Origin: Vespula vulgaris
Lineage: Eukaryota > Arthropoda > Insecta > Hymenoptera > Vespidae
Direction of reading: 5' to 3'
Length of the DNA: 64,000 bases
Assembly (NCBI RefSeq): GCF_905475345.1
Contig: NC_066586.1
Coordinates: forward strand, 1,430,001 to 1,494,000
Shown here: positions 21,363 through 33,552 of the stretch, in pieces
Numbering within the stretch: the stretch's first letter is position 1
Layout of the letters: the number at the start of each line of letters is the position of its first letter
Program-made: the position numbers and the translations under genes
The notes under the pieces: model-generated
Database searches by the model: none
The model's input: only the letters and a program-made list of their open reading frames with translations
Told to the model about the DNA's origin: nothing

Positions 21363-23160
21363 AAAAGCAAGCGTATCATATACGAAATTTAGTCGACTTT
21401 GACCCTTTGTTACTGTACCCTCCAATCCTGTTCCCGATCCTTATCTAGATTCTTTCACTTTGTTCTCTTTTCGGTAGCAGTAATCTCGTTACGTTTTCTC
21501 TTTCGCTTTCCTTCGGCCATATCACTATCTTCGTCATTGTCTCCTCGTATTAACAATTCTCTATTCAAATTTTGACTGGAAAAAGACGAGGGTAGGTATA
21601 TCTTTCGACTTCGTCGTTTGTACCGTCCTTCGAGATAAGAAAAATCAAGAGAAAGAGAGAAAGAGAATCTTAAGTCTGTTTAGAAAGGAACTACGATAAA
21701 GACGTTAGTAAGGTAAGAGAGAAAGAAAACGAAGAACGAACAACTTGACGCGACCTTTCTTTTTCCGTCTTGCCCTTTTTCGTACTTTTCCTTCGAAGTA
21801 GAAACGGTCGGAAGTAGACGACGGTAATTGCGTTAAAGTGGACGTGGGTTACGCAAGGTCCGCCCCAACCGTACGCGGAATAATAAATTTCTTCGAGAAG
21901 ACACGAGAGAAGGATTCTGTGCTCCAATCGGTTCGTTCGTTCTCTCTTTTTCACTCTTTATCCGTATCTCTCTGTCTCTCTCTGTCTCTCTTACGAAAGT
22001 TAAGGCCTCCCGCCTCGTTTCCCGGTCCGTTAACGGCACAACATAGCACGACGACCGAGTTCTTGCGTTCTCCCTTGCGCCCATTCCATCGAAAGGTTTC
22101 TCACTCGAGAATTCAAAGTTCGATCGAAACAAGAAGCTCCGTAGTAGACTTTGGCAAAGGCTAAGCCGACGCCACGTCTGTATTTAGAGCCGAATTTCCT
22201 TTTGACGGAACTTGCTCGTTCCTTCGAGATCGAGTCGTCCGTCCGTGATCGAGGTCGATCGAATAAATGAACGAACGAACAAATGTCGAAGAAGATGGTG
22301 ACGAGCGGCATACGATCGTATCGTTTATTCAACGGTTATGTAAATAGATAGAAGAAATGTGTAGTAAGATAAGTTTCTTTTATGTAAATAAAAGTTTTCG
22401 TATAAGTAACATTTTACGTACACACACGAGTCTATATATATTTATATATATTATATGTGTGTGTGTGTAACATGTGACATAATATAAATTTCATCAATAT
22501 TTATATTATCTTATTTATTAAAAAGATAATAAACGAGAAGACTTCCATACGACAATTCGAAGAATCGAAATTTTCCAAGAAAGACTCCGATGTGTAACAA
22601 TAACACTTCCTTAATAATAAACAAGGACTTTCGTATAAGTAACACACGACGTATGTATACATATAACCTTTATCGATGATATTTACAATATCTTATCGTT
22701 AAATAATAATTCGCCAGAAGATTCCTACACGTAGAGCAGAACAGTCGACATTTTTCAAGATAGGCCTGCTACCGATGCGGACCACGTAGACGACAGAGAA
22801 ACGCAGAAAGTTCGACGGGCGAATCGTCCGACCGCAAACGTTCGAAAGACCGAAGGTAAGTTTTCAACGACGCAAATGATGTCGCCCGTAAATCGAAGAT
22901 CTCACCGTGGTTTCGGGTGCTCTTAAGGGAACGAAGGACGCCTTAGAATCCGTTCTACGGCAGAGGGGAATACCAAAGCGGGGGATAGAATGTCGAATTT
23001 AGCGGAAAGTTAGTCGAATATTGTTTGGAAGGGAATTTGTGCTCGGGCGAGCGCAGCCAGCTTGTTTGCTCCCGTTACTACCATCTTACTACCTCTGCCG
23101 ATCTAGAGCAGTCGGTGTAGTCTGGATGAGAAAATATAGATAGGATAGGAGGGGGAGGAG
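21363..23160. other. mostly unique stretch
   Basis: Contains a CT patch near 21966-21991, TA/GT patches at 22430-22470, and moderately GC-rich unique DNA at 22780-23110. No frame resembles a known protein and no RNA gene was recognised. Confidence 0.45.
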
Positions 23161-23397
23161 GAAAGTGTGGATAGGAAAAGAGAAAGAGCCTTTGGACCTG
23201 AGAGAAGAATTGGGAAAAGAAAAGAAAATGAGAGAAAGAGAAAGAGAGAGAGAGAGAAATCGAATTTATATATATTTATATATATAAATGTATATACATA
23301 TATAAATATGTATATTTATATTATACTATATATATATTTAATATATATAATATATGTGTATATATATATATATAATGTATTTTGTATATATATAAAA
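23160..23397. repeat. GA/AAAG tract followed by long TA-rich tract
   Basis: Purine tract at 23175-23259, then 130 bases of imperfect TA repeats at 23263-23397. Confidence 0.9.
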
Positions 23398-23842
23398 TTT
23401 ATCGGGACTGTTTTGGCTGCAGCAAACGTTTTAGATAGGTTTTACTATTTTACTTTATTTCCAAGAATATATTTGTAAATTTTATTGCTTTAACCGAGAA
23501 AGAGAGAACGCGTTCGATATTTAACACAGGCGACAAAATATTCCAATTGAACGTAATCGTCGTCTCTTTCTCTCAGTTTCGTCGTTTCTCGAGCCCTCAC
23601 TAAATAAATGCGTGCCGTTCTCGGCTATGACGACTTTAGATTTTACCAGGGTTCCGCTATTTTTACGCTGCGACAGCGTAACTCTGCGTCGGTAGATTAC
23701 GAAGATTTTATTTCGGCACAGACTTTATTCAGGAGTCGTTTGTGCCGGCCATTCGAACGTTTAATCTCTAAAGCAACGGCATCGCGCGCGTCGTATACTC
23801 CTTAACCTCCATTCCGCTAACGTTTCCACGAATCACAGAGAA

Positions 23843-23846
23843 ATAA

Positions 23847-23877
<31 letters not shown>

Positions 23878-24061
23878 TTTTCGTTTTATCACTTTGGTCA
23901 AGCGTTACCTTTATAAATCGACCTTAAAAAGATCGAAAGAGAAACAAAATCTGTGATACTGGAGAGGTGACCCAATTTTGTATACAATAGATAAATTCTT
24001 CGTCGGATTAACAATTATTTCCGGTGGAACGATCGTTCTCGATTGATTAAATTATTAAAAG

Positions 24062-24099
<38 letters not shown>
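23843..24099. repeat. GA patch and (GATA)n array
   Basis: GA/AAAG at 23843-23877. A clean run of about nine GATA units at 24063-24099. Unique DNA between them. Confidence 0.92.
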
Positions 24100-24370
24100 G
24101 GAGAGATAAGGGGTCGATTATTCGCGGGATGCTCTCATTAACGCTTCGTAATTTGAAAGGAGATCTATTCGTCTCTCTCTTTCTCTCTCTTTACGTATTA
24201 ACTTCGGCAGATAGGACGAGTTTCGTTCGGCGAACGAAGTAATAAAGTAAATTCATTTCCATTTCACCGGTGGCTTCACGGTACCGTCGTGAACGCGAAC
24301 CGGGAAGGAGAACCGACGACGGCGACGTCGCCCTGCTGTCGGTCGTAGAGCGATGTCGGCTGATGGTGGT

Positions 24371-24417
24371 AGGAGTTAGAAGGAAAAGGACAGAACAGAA
24401 CAGAGAAGAGAACAGAG

Positions 24418-24459
<42 letters not shown>
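24371..24459. repeat. AGAAC/GA array
   Basis: Short AGAAC and AGAAG pentamers lead into about 18 pure GA units (24423-24459). GC-richer unique DNA flanks it on both sides (24260-24370, 24460-24620) and could be a regulatory element. Confidence 0.9.
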
Positions 24460-24460
<1 letters not shown>

Positions 24461-24624
24461 GGATCGCGTCGGTAGCGTTCCGGGGCAGCCATCCCCGCAG
24501 CAAACCCACCCTCGCTTTATTATCTCGAAAGCTATTTCGCCGGCTGCCTACTCGCTAATAGGATTGTCACTCGCGTGCCTTTTGCGAGGCTAGACTGTGC
24601 GCACGCGCCTGCGAACACACTATG

Positions 24625-24660
24625 AAAGAGAAAGACAAAGACAAAGACATAGAAATAGAA

Positions 24661-24691
<31 letters not shown>

Positions 24692-24895
24692 AAATACCCA
24701 AGGATAGTTCCAATTCTTGGTATAGCTATCGTCGCTCGTTCGAAGATTACGTACGTATTTCTCTTTCGAGTTCACTCGTTCGTTTCTTCGAGTAAGTAAA
24801 ATGAGAAAGAAAAGAGAAATTCTTAGAGAGCAAGAGAGATAGAGATAGAGATAGAGAGAGAGAGAAAGAGAGAGAGAGAAAGAGAGAGAGTTCTG
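24625..24895. repeat. AAAGAC, GA and GATA arrays
   Basis: AAAGAC-type units and GA at 24625-24692. GA/GAGATA units at 24830-24893. Confidence 0.88.
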
Positions 24896-25289
24896 CGGAG
24901 GATAAAGATGGTTGTGAAAAAGGAGGAAGGGAAAAAAGAACAAAAAATAAAGAAAAGAAAAGAACGTTTCTCGAAACGGTCGGAAGAATTATTCTCTCCT
25001 CGCGCTTGGTCGTAAATTAATACCGATAGGGGACAGGGGGTTGTCGGTAGGATAGGGGTTAGGAGCGCAGAGTTAGAAGGAATGGAGAAAGCAAAACGTA
25101 CAGGAAGCAAAGGAGTCGCAACGCGTGGGTTAAGAGAAACACCAACGAAGAAATTCAAAGCACGATCGCTCAACTTTTTTGATGACTCAATTTCGTCAAC
25201 GACGGAACTCAAGACTCTCCCTTCAGGTCGTCTCTTTTTCTAACTCCGCACGACTCGTACCATACCGCGCTCTACCCGTTGGACGGACC

Positions 25290-25503
25290 ATCCCCTCTCT
25301 CTCTCTCTCTCTCTTTCTCTCTTTTTCTCTCTGTCTTCGTTTCTCTCTATTTCTCTCTATTCCTCTCTTTCTATCTTTCTACGAAGCGAGCGAAGAGGGA
25401 GGATTTCCAGTAACGTCTATCGCCCGTAGAAAACTTGTGCACGGCAATTCGAGAACGTGTCCCAGACTCTAATACGTTTCGTGTAACTCGTCACTCGGAG
25501 TTT

Positions 25504-25537
<34 letters not shown>

Positions 25538-25690
25538 GTTTCTTTTTTCTTTTTTTTTTTTGCTACTTCTTATTTTCTTTTTTTTTCTTTCTTTTTCTCC
25601 TTTTCTCGTCTGACTCGAAAGAGAAAAAGAAAGGGAAGGAAAGAAAGAGAGAGAAAGAGAGAGGGAAATGACGAGAGATATGATGGTATC

Positions 25691-25725
<35 letters not shown>
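25290..25725. repeat. CT, T-rich and GA composite
   Basis: CT arrays at 25290-25382 and 25502-25535, a T-rich run at 25540-25605, and GA/AAAG at 25617-25725 with about 17 pure GA units at 25693-25724. The CT and GA blocks are complementary. Confidence 0.9.
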
Positions 25726-25726
<1 letters not shown>

Positions 25727-25860
25727 AAGATGTAGGACATGCCCGTCGTTGGCTCTTCTGCCGTTCTTACTCGAACCCAATTCCAGTTTCATAAGTTTCC
25801 CCGAAGTTTTGCGGTAGCTAGCGCCGTCTAATAGCTGGGCGAGCTGTTCCGTTCCTTATG

Positions 25861-25865
25861 CTCTT

Positions 25866-25906
<41 letters not shown>

Positions 25907-25915
25907 ATCTCTTTC
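25861..25915. repeat. (CT)n array
   Basis: CT run with one TTTC break. Confidence 0.92.
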
Positions 25916-26049
25916 TGGAGACTTCTCAACGGGCGCGATAGCGTTCTCGAGACTTCGACGATTTCGAGTAGTTTTCAATGTGAAATCTTGCCGGCATAAA
26001 CGTTCCTATCGAAAAGTAAGGAGACGATAAGTCGACGAGAGAAAAAGTA

Positions 26050-26100
26050 TATGTATGTGTGTGTGTGTGTGTGTGTGTGAAAGAGAGAGAGAGAGATGAT
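26050..26100. repeat. (GT)n to (GA)n to (GAT)n
   Basis: About 12 GT units, then GA units, then three GAT triplets. Confidence 0.92.
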
Positions 26101-26221
26101 GATGCACAGAACGAAGCACGAAGTTTTCGATAAAAAGCGGTTAAGGAAGACAAACTGCAGGCTAGCGAGCAGACAGGCGCAAACTGAGTCTCGACCGAAC
26201 GGGTTTCCTGCTTTTCGACCA

Positions 26222-26340
26222 AAGAAAAAACGAAAAAAGAAAAAGGAAAAAGAAAGAAAAAAAGAGAACAGAAAAGACAAAAAAGAAAAGAAAGGAAAAA
26301 AGAAAAAAGAGAGAGATAGAGATAGAGAGAGAGAGAAAAG
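26222..26340. repeat. A-rich AAAG tract
   Basis: Purine tract dominated by A, ending in GA and GATA units. Confidence 0.87.
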
Positions 26341-26639
26341 ACAGCTCAAGGAAGGATTCGTGATAAACGATGTCTCGATCGGAGCTATATTGAAATCTTA
26401 AGGGACGAGCCATCCTCTTAACCCTCGATTGCAACGTGTTACGGCGCCATATGGTATCGAGAAGACGCGTCATTACCGTTGGGATACGGAACTTCTCCTC
26501 GTGCGCCGAGAAGAAAACTAATACAGACGTTCGATATCGAATTGATAGAAGTTTTGCCGGTGTGTTGTTTCCCTTACGAGAGGAGACCAAGAAGGACTCT
26601 CCTTCTTCTACGCGAAACAAACAATCGAAACGTTATCGA

Positions 26640-26778
26640 TTCTTCTTCTTCTTCTTCTTCTTCTTCTTTTTCTTTTTCTTTTTCTTCTTCCTCTTCTCCT
26701 TATTTTTCGTTATCGCTTCGGAAACTATCCGACCGCATGAAATTCGAGAAACATTTGATTCGATATCGAGATCTCGAC

Positions 26779-26827
<49 letters not shown>

Positions 26828-26838
26828 ATATATATAAG
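26640..26838. repeat. (TTC)n array and (TA)n array
   Basis: About ten TTC triplets then TTTTTC units at 26640-26700. TA run at 26779-26838 with a GTAT break. Confidence 0.93.
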
Positions 26839-27159
26839 ATTGCAATAGATTTATATCCTCCTCCTAGTTTCTTCCTTCACGTTTATCCTTGGAATCTTTT
26901 TTACGGACTACAGTAGTATCCCAAAGAGCTTACATCATCAGCAAGCTTTTAATCGATATCAGATTTGATTCTTTTCTATCGAAAATTTCAAGTCAAAGAT
27001 GACCGTAGCTTCGATCGTTGATGGAAGTTATCCTCGATAACGATATAATCATGGTACAAAGTAGTTATGGGTTTTGTCGGACGACTAAAGTACTCCATCA
27101 TATTTCTCACTTTTTACTTTCCTTTACTCCAGTTACAAATCAGAGAACCTTATATCTTA

Positions 27160-27190
27160 TACACACACATATATATATATATATATACAT
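27160..27190. repeat. CA/TA tract
   Basis: Short CA run then about ten AT units. Confidence 0.85.
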
Positions 27191-27477
27191 AACACATATT
27201 CCGTCACTCTTTTACGATGCGACACGTATACCTTTACGTATACACATGGAGACGCATAAAAAACATTTACCCAAGACTAGGAGAGGTCGTTCGCGAAGAA
27301 GTAACCAACGTCATTCGTTAAGTTTTCAAGGCTTTATTAGATTCCGTGCAACGTAGAAGAAACATAAAAGCTCGTAGGCGTCGGACCCGAGTAGGGTGAT
27401 CTTAGAAAACAAAAAAAAAAAAAACAAAAACGGGAGAAAAGTTTTTTCGATAGTAACGATAGAAACAGTAAAGAAAG

Positions 27478-27507
27478 AGAAAAAGAGAAAGATGGATAGA
27501 GAGATAC

Positions 27508-27549
<42 letters not shown>
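27478..27549. repeat. (GA)n array
   Basis: AAAG and GATA units, then about 18 GA units. Confidence 0.93.
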
Positions 27550-27552
<3 letters not shown>

Positions 27553-27954
27553 CGAGAGGCATATGAAATATGAATACGTTTCGGTTGATTTGTACCTCTG
27601 CTCGTCTCGTATTTCGTCTCGCAGATTCGACCAAAGGCAGAGCACAGTCGTCACGTAGCGCTGCAGCCGAAACGTGCTTCAATTCTCGCCCCACCCTACC
27701 CCCCAAACCATCCACCCCACTCTCCTTCCAACCCCACGGCCCAGCTCCGGCTCACGCCTACCTTCACCTTCTTCTGCTACCCCCTACCACCCAACGTAAA
27801 ACGCATTGTACAACGACTGTGTGTCGGTGGAACGAAGCACAACTGCATTTCGCCGTTCAAAGTTCTCGCGGAATGTTAACAACCGTCTTCCACGAAGTTT
27901 CCGTAGAAATGAAAACGCTACGCTACCGTAGACTAGTGTTCTAAATTTCTCTTA

Positions 27955-27955
<1 letters not shown>
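27550..27955. other. C-rich unique stretch
   Basis: A + frame of 124 codons (27570-27944) is open. It is Pro/Ser/Thr-rich in the middle because of a C-rich patch (27689-27790) and matches no family that I know. Confidence 0.35.
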
Positions 27956-27957
<2 letters not shown>

Positions 27958-27992
<35 letters not shown>

Positions 27993-28038
27993 GTCTCTGT
28001 GTCTCTGTTTCTCTCTCTCTCTCTCTCTCTCTCTTTCT
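27958..28038. repeat. (CT)n array
   Basis: About 80 bases of CT with TCTG variants. Confidence 0.93.
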
Positions 28039-28525
28039 CACGATTTTCAACAGTTAGAATATGCGAAGAACGACGAAGAAGATTCTACTGGGAGAATACT
28101 ATTTTCAAGATCCTCCTTCTATTTGCATCTAGTGAATCGAAATGATTCGATTTAACGATAAGAAAATTTTAGAAAAAAAGAAAAAGAAAAGAAAAATGTG
28201 GCTTTCTTTTTTCTTTCTTTGTTTTTTCTGAAACGTCCTCCCTTTTCTTTTTCTATACTCTTCTCGTTTTCTTTCTCTCTTCCTCTCCTTCTCTTTTCTT
28301 CTATTTTATATATTTGATTAAATAAACAAACGATATAACGAGACGTCGAGCGGACGAGAGACAACCAAGATCTCTATCTCTTAGTATCAAGACGAAACGT
28401 GTAAGAGACTTAAAGCATTGTTCGAGTGAGGGATTACACGTAGAGAAAACTCGATTTACATACTTCCTAGACGCTTTCTCGACTATCTCTCTATGAACCA
28501 AAGAGAGTTCCTCGTACGCTGACAG

Positions 28526-28526
28526 A

Positions 28527-28565
<39 letters not shown>
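28526..28565. repeat. (GA)n array
   Basis: About 18 GA units. Confidence 0.93.
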
Positions 28566-28569
<4 letters not shown>

Positions 28570-28627
28570 TTATTCCGAAAGCTTTCGTAATACTCGAAAG
28601 CTTCTCGGAAAAGTTGTTCCTGTGACT

Positions 28628-28675
28628 TCGTTGTCGTCATCGTCGTCGCCATCGTCGTCGTCGTCGTCGTCGTTG
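28628..28675. repeat. (TCG)n triplet array
   Basis: TCG triplets with TCATCG hexamer variants. A 7-bp hairpin (arms 28692-28698 and 28705-28711) follows. Confidence 0.9.
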
Positions 28676-28870
28676 GCGTTCTAGCCAATAACACTCGCAC
28701 GGCAGCGAGTGCGTCACGAACTAAAGTACAATTTTTATGTTGGTTTATTAGACTCACGCGCGCACGTAAAACGGAAAGCTTTTCGGCGGAAGAAGAGAAG
28801 GAAGTTCCAGTTTTGTAGAGCACTACACGTTGAAGTCACGTAACGGCCGAATCGAAACGTGCTTCGATTC

Positions 28871-29016
28871 TCGACCGAACAACGAACGAACGAACGAAAG
28901 TACGAACGTACGAACGAACGTACGTATGTAACGAAAAGAAACGAAAGAAGACGACACAACGACGACGACGACGACGACGAACATCGTTGCGTTTGTGTCG
29001 CCGATGCACAATGAAG

Positions 29017-29048
<32 letters not shown>
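28871..29048. repeat. GAAC, GAC and GA arrays
   Basis: GAAC units with GTAC variants at 28871-28932, GAC triplets at 28958-28981, GA at 29019-29048. Three distinct motifs within 180 bases. Confidence 0.92.
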
Positions 29049-29054
<6 letters not shown>

Positions 29055-29224
29055 TCTAGGATCGACGTTGCGGAAAAACCTTAACAAAATCGTCTTCGTC
29101 TTCGTCGTAGTAGAAGTTGCCGCCACGTTTCTTCCACGAAAATGAGATCGCGAGTACGTATCGCGGATACGAAACGGTTTCGCCATTCTTCGTGTCTAGC
29201 GTATGTCGCTGTTGGTACATATAT

Positions 29225-29284
29225 ATCTATCTATCTATCTACCTACCTACCTACCTACCTACCTACCTATCTATCTATCTACCT
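29225..29284. repeat. CTAT / CTAC / CTAT array
   Basis: About four CTAT units, seven CTAC units and three CTAT units in unbroken tetranucleotide register. Confidence 0.94.
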
Positions 29285-29465
29285 AGCAGCTCTACTTGTA
29301 TATAGTGGTAGTGGCTTCGTAAGAATAAAATTTCTTTTTGGTAGCGGAGAAAACGTAGAAAACGCGCTGAAACGGGAAAGGAACGTATGGCGATAGAAGT
29401 GAACGAGGAAGGTGGGAAGAAGAGGGGGAAAGTGAGAAAAAAGGAAAGAAACGATAAAGAACGTA

Positions 29466-29491
29466 CGACGACGACGACGACGACGACGACA
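29466..29491. repeat. (GAC)n triplet array
   Basis: Eight CGA/GAC triplets. Confidence 0.9.
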
Positions 29492-29691
29492 ACGATGGTG
29501 GTGATGCGGCGCTTCGAAAAGTATTTGTGGTATATTCGCTCGTGTCACGGGCACGATGTTACCCACGGGACAACCACCGTTCCTATCCTACACGAAAAAA
29601 ACATTTTCCCCGCGACGAAACGTGGAATGGCATATACGCGAATGAACCTCGCCCTTTTGCCTTTTCTCTTTATACTGAAAGAGAAATACAA

Positions 29692-29765
29692 AGAGAGAGA
29701 GAAAGAGAGAGAGAGGGAGAGAGAAAATATGCGTTCGAACGTTTCCTATACGCTCGTGAATTACG

Positions 29766-29820
<55 letters not shown>

Positions 29821-29853
29821 TACGTATATATATATATATGTATATATATATAA
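29692..29853. repeat. GA array and long (TA)n array
   Basis: GA/AAAG at 29692-29728. TA run of about 45 bases at 29771-29817, then a second TA block after GCGTACG. Confidence 0.93.
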
Positions 29854-29964
29854 ATTGAAGAAAAAAAAATTGCATGATCTATCGATGTTTTATCACCGAG
29901 ACCGATATTGATGGGAACAAAAAAGTTTTTATCTTCGTCGTATTGCGGACGATTTACAGCTTTG

Positions 29965-30115
29965 TTCTGTTTTTTTCTTTTTTCTTTTCCCTTTTTTTTT
30001 TTTTTGGATCGATCTCGAAAAAAAATCAAGAAATCGAACAAAATAAAAGAAGAAAGAAAAGAGAAGAAAAAAAGAGGAGAGACAAGAAAGAAAGAAAGAA
30101 AGAGAAAAAAAATGA
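29965..30115. repeat. T-rich then A-rich tracts
   Basis: Poly-T/C at 29969-30006 followed by A-rich AAAG at 30016-30113: roughly complementary, so a weak inverted pair. Confidence 0.8.
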
Positions 30116-30519
30116 TTATTAATCCGACGTGTTTTCTCGTTGATAACGCGATAATAAATTTACGTTGTTATTACGATAATACCGATATATCTAACCTACG
30201 TGGTACGTTCTTTACTCCTCGCCTATCATCCCCCAAAAATATCAGCTTGAATGAAACGTATAAATTCTGTCTGATCGAGTGCCGGACAAAATGCAGATCT
30301 CGCAAATGGCTTGTCATCTATCGCGAACGATATATTTATGTATAGTTCCTCTTCGATAGGTAGGTATCCTTTTCCTCCATTCCTTTCTCGCACTCGTAAG
30401 TTAGAAATAACACGATCGAATGGTCAAACGTCGAATGATCATCCTCGACGTTGCTCGAACGTGATCGGAAAGCAACGAATACGAATACGCACTGCGAAAG
30501 TGCACTGACGTATCAGAAC

Positions 30520-30770
30520 GAAAAAAAAAAAAAGGAAAAAAGAGAGTAGAGTGCGAATGATAAATGAAAAAGAACGCGCGCATCTGTACGTGCGCGAGAG
30601 AGAGAGAGAGAGAGAGAGAGAGCGAAAAAAGCCCATAACGCCATAACAAAAAAAAAAGAAAGAAACGAAGAGGGGGAAAAAACAAGGAAACGGGGAAAAT
30701 AAAGTAAAAAGAGAGAGAGAAAAAAAAAGAAAAAAAAAGAAACAGAAAAGAAAAAGAGAGAAAAAAAAAC
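30520..30770. repeat. A-rich tracts and (GA)n
   Basis: Poly-A at 30521-30541, GA at 30596-30621, then A-rich purine DNA to 30770. Confidence 0.88.
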
Positions 30771-30917
30771 ACGGATGATTTTTGTCGAGTGGAAAAATGC
30801 TCGCGATTCTGGGGAAGTTCACGCGGCTGGAAGTTTCAGGTCGAGCGAAAAATCAACTCGTTCGTGTCGAACGAATCGTTCAAATTGGCTCATCGCGATT
30901 TTTACTTTTTCGAGTGC

Positions 30918-31025
30918 TCTCCTCTTCTTCTTCCTCTCCTGCTCCTCCTCCTCCACCCTCTCCTCCTCCTACTCCTCCTTCTCCTCCTCCTCTTGTCTCT
31001 CTTCCTCTCCTCCTCTTCCTCCACC
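30918..31025. repeat. CTC/CCT pyrimidine tract
   Basis: Imperfect CTC/CTT triplets. The open frames here (including the longest of the window, 30782-31414) are Ser/Pro/Leu-rich across this tract and unrecognised elsewhere. Confidence 0.87.
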
Positions 31026-31244
31026 GGCTCTTCGCCACCCCTTCTGCTTGCCACTCGCTCTCTTTGAGTATGCAAACAACCAACGTACGTGAGTACACAG
31101 AAGGCGTACGTATTACGAGATCGTTACTCGAAATTTATGGACGTCGAGAAGCTGTTTTGGGGTACGCGGGTGGAAATTTTACACGCGTCGGGATCGTCGC
31201 GCGAAAACGAAACATTACGGATTCTACTGACGGATTTCTTTTTG

Positions 31245-31335
31245 TTTTCTCTCTCTCTCTCTCTCTTTCTTTTTTTCCTTTTTTTTCTTTCATCGATTCA
31301 TCCCGTAGTCGATATCAAAAAAAAAAAAAAAGAAA
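31245..31335. repeat. (CT)n, T-rich and poly-A
   Basis: CT at 31249-31266, T-rich to 31291, poly-A at 31317-31332. Confidence 0.87.
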
Positions 31336-31847
31336 GAAAAACAACGTTTATATATACGTTTATACGTTCCCGAGAGTATTACCATTGTTATCACATCAGA
31401 ATAGATATCATTGAAACGAAACTGTTCGAGATAAACGCGAATAATGAGGTTTAGAATTTTCATTAAAATCGAATGATAATGTTATTATGTAATGCTACGT
31501 AATTAGATCTACAAGAAGAAAACAAAAATTGGCGTATCCTCGTTTAACGCGATCTATCATTTATCATCGATATAACTGTGCACGGAGATATAGTTAGAGG
31601 AAAACGAAAGGAAAAGAAAAAAAGAAAAGAAAAGAACGAAAGACAGTTAGTTTCTTCCGAATGAATTATCGCGTAATATTTACACGAAAGGCAAGGATTT
31701 CATCGTTTCGCCAAACACAGTTACTGATACAAACACTCGAAAGGATGAAAAGAGATTCTCTCTAATTGACTTTAAGTGTTCTCGGGCCATCGCACAGAGG
31801 CCGACTGCACTTCCCAAACACTGCGCCATTAAATCTATCTGCATTCG

Positions 31848-31985
31848 AGAGAAGAGAAAGAGAAAGAGAGAGAGAGAGAAAGAGAGATAGGGACAGAGTG
31901 CACCCTCGTAGTTCTCGGTACCCGTTAAAACGTGCTCCGTACCCTATCTCTCGTCTTGCTTCCCTTTCTTGCTCATTCTCCCTTA

Positions 31986-32030
<45 letters not shown>

Positions 32031-32046
32031 CTTTTCTCTTTCTCGT
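31848..32046. repeat. GA array and CT array in inverted arrangement
   Basis: GA/AAAG at 31850-31889 and CT at 31986-32046 lie about 100 bases apart and are complementary. Confidence 0.92.
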
Positions 32047-32159
32047 TCTCTGAGAGAGCACGGCTCTCCCAGCGGCGAACACTTTTTCCACTTTACTTCT
32101 CGTCTTCGCCGACGTTCAATATTTACTCGCGGATCGATAACGAGGCTGGAGGTGGGCCC

Positions 32160-32232
32160 AGAGGAGGATGAAGAGGAAGGAGAGATGAAGGTGGTGTTGG
32201 AGGTGGAAGAAGAGCAAGAGGAGGAGGCGGTA
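32160..32232. repeat. G/A-rich GAGGAA tract
   Basis: Imperfect GGA/GAG triplets. Confidence 0.82.
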
Positions 32233-32439
32233 AAGTAGACAATACTTTCCTCTGCCGGCATATCGGACTCCGTAGATCGGTTGCGAGGGAGAAGAACGAG
32301 GAAGAAGAGAAAAGGGATGGGGTGGGTTGCTCGCTGATAGGTTTGCACAATATTGATTCAATAACGGCTGAATTCTTTGCCGCTTTACGGGCGGTAGTAG
32401 CGGCATCGTGCTTGAAAACGAGAGTGAAACGAGCAAAAA

Positions 32440-32512
32440 GATAGATGGATAGACACATAGATAGATAGATGGATAGATAGATAGATAGAAAAAGAGAGAG
32501 AGAGAGAGAGAA
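32440..32512. repeat. (GATA)n then (GA)n
   Basis: GATA/GGAT units followed by GA. Confidence 0.92.
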
Positions 32513-32641
32513 ACAAAAATAACGAAAAGAGAGGGATAAAGGGTGGTAAAATTTGTGGTACTCGAGGTTAACGTGGAAGACGATGGGTACTGCATCCTCT
32601 ACTATCGAAGATACGTTGCTAGTAGAGGCGCGTATTTTGCG

Positions 32642-32715
32642 TGAGAGAAAGAGAGATAGATATAGAAAGAGAAAGAGAGAGAGAGAAAGAGAATAAGAGA
32701 AGAAAAGGGAGACCA
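32642..32715. repeat. GA/AAAG tract
   Basis: Purine tract. The repeat-free, GC-richer DNA after it (32716-32990) has no recognised gene and could be regulatory. Confidence 0.88.
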
Positions 32716-32996
32716 GAGAGCGAGGGCGTGGTATTTCGGCTTCATTTCATCCTTTATACCGACGAAGGTGCGGCCGGAGAGACAGGGGTGGGGAACGCGC
32801 CGTGGCTCGCTGAATTACAGCCCCTTGCGAGATACCGCAGAATTCGCGTTCAAGATTAAACGGGCGTAAGTCGTTCTGCCCTGTAGCATTTAACAAGGTA
32901 ACCCCTTGCGGTGCGCTACGTCCGACGTACTACCGAGTTTGCGGCCAGGATTGTCCATTTTTGTTTTATCACGATTATCGCCTGCGGTGAGAGCTG

Positions 32997-33152
32997 CCCA
33001 CCACTACCACCGCCACTACCACCATCACTACCACCATCACTACCACCACCATCACCACCATCACCTCCACCCTTCATTCACCTTCTTCTTCTCAACTCTC
33101 TCTATATAATACTATTTTATATATATATATATATTATATATATATATATATC
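32997..33152. repeat. CCACTA/CCATCA array and (TA)n
   Basis: CCACTA, CCACCA and CCATCA hexamers at 32997-33072. TA repeats at 33115-33150. Confidence 0.92.
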
Positions 33153-33552
33153 TTTCTTTTTTTTTGCCTTTCCCTTTCTAGATTCTTATCACCTTCCCTA
33201 CGGTGCAATGACAGAGAGAGAAAGAGAGAGAGAGATCGGCCAAGCTAAGTACGTGACTTTCTCGTCCCGTCGTCCTTTTAATCGACCCTCCTCAACCCAA
33301 TCCCCCTCACCAACGATGCTTTCGAACGGTAGTAAGCTTTTCCATTAAGATTCCTTTCCAATTGCGCTAAGATGTAACGGCGTTAGCAACAAAGAAAAAG
33401 AAAGAGAAAGAGAAAAAAGAAGGAACGCAAAGCAAGGAAAAAAGAACGAATTGTATTGTATCGGCCGGCGTTAAAAGTAAGTATATCCACAGTTAATTAG
33501 CACGCATGTTAATGATGAGGGGAAAGGAGAAAGCGAGGAAAAGCTGCAAGTA

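Noticed and set aside
25021..25060. G-rich stretch
   Set aside because: Only three G-runs of three or more lie within loop limits; the next loop is 14 bases.
27689..27718. C-rich possible G4 on the - strand
   Set aside because: One loop is 10 bases, outside the rule used for the others.
30782..31414. Longest open frame in the window (210 codons, +)
   Set aside because: Its middle is a translated CTC/CCT tract and it ends in CT and poly-A runs. No domain is recognisable, and overlapping frames are open over the same repeats.
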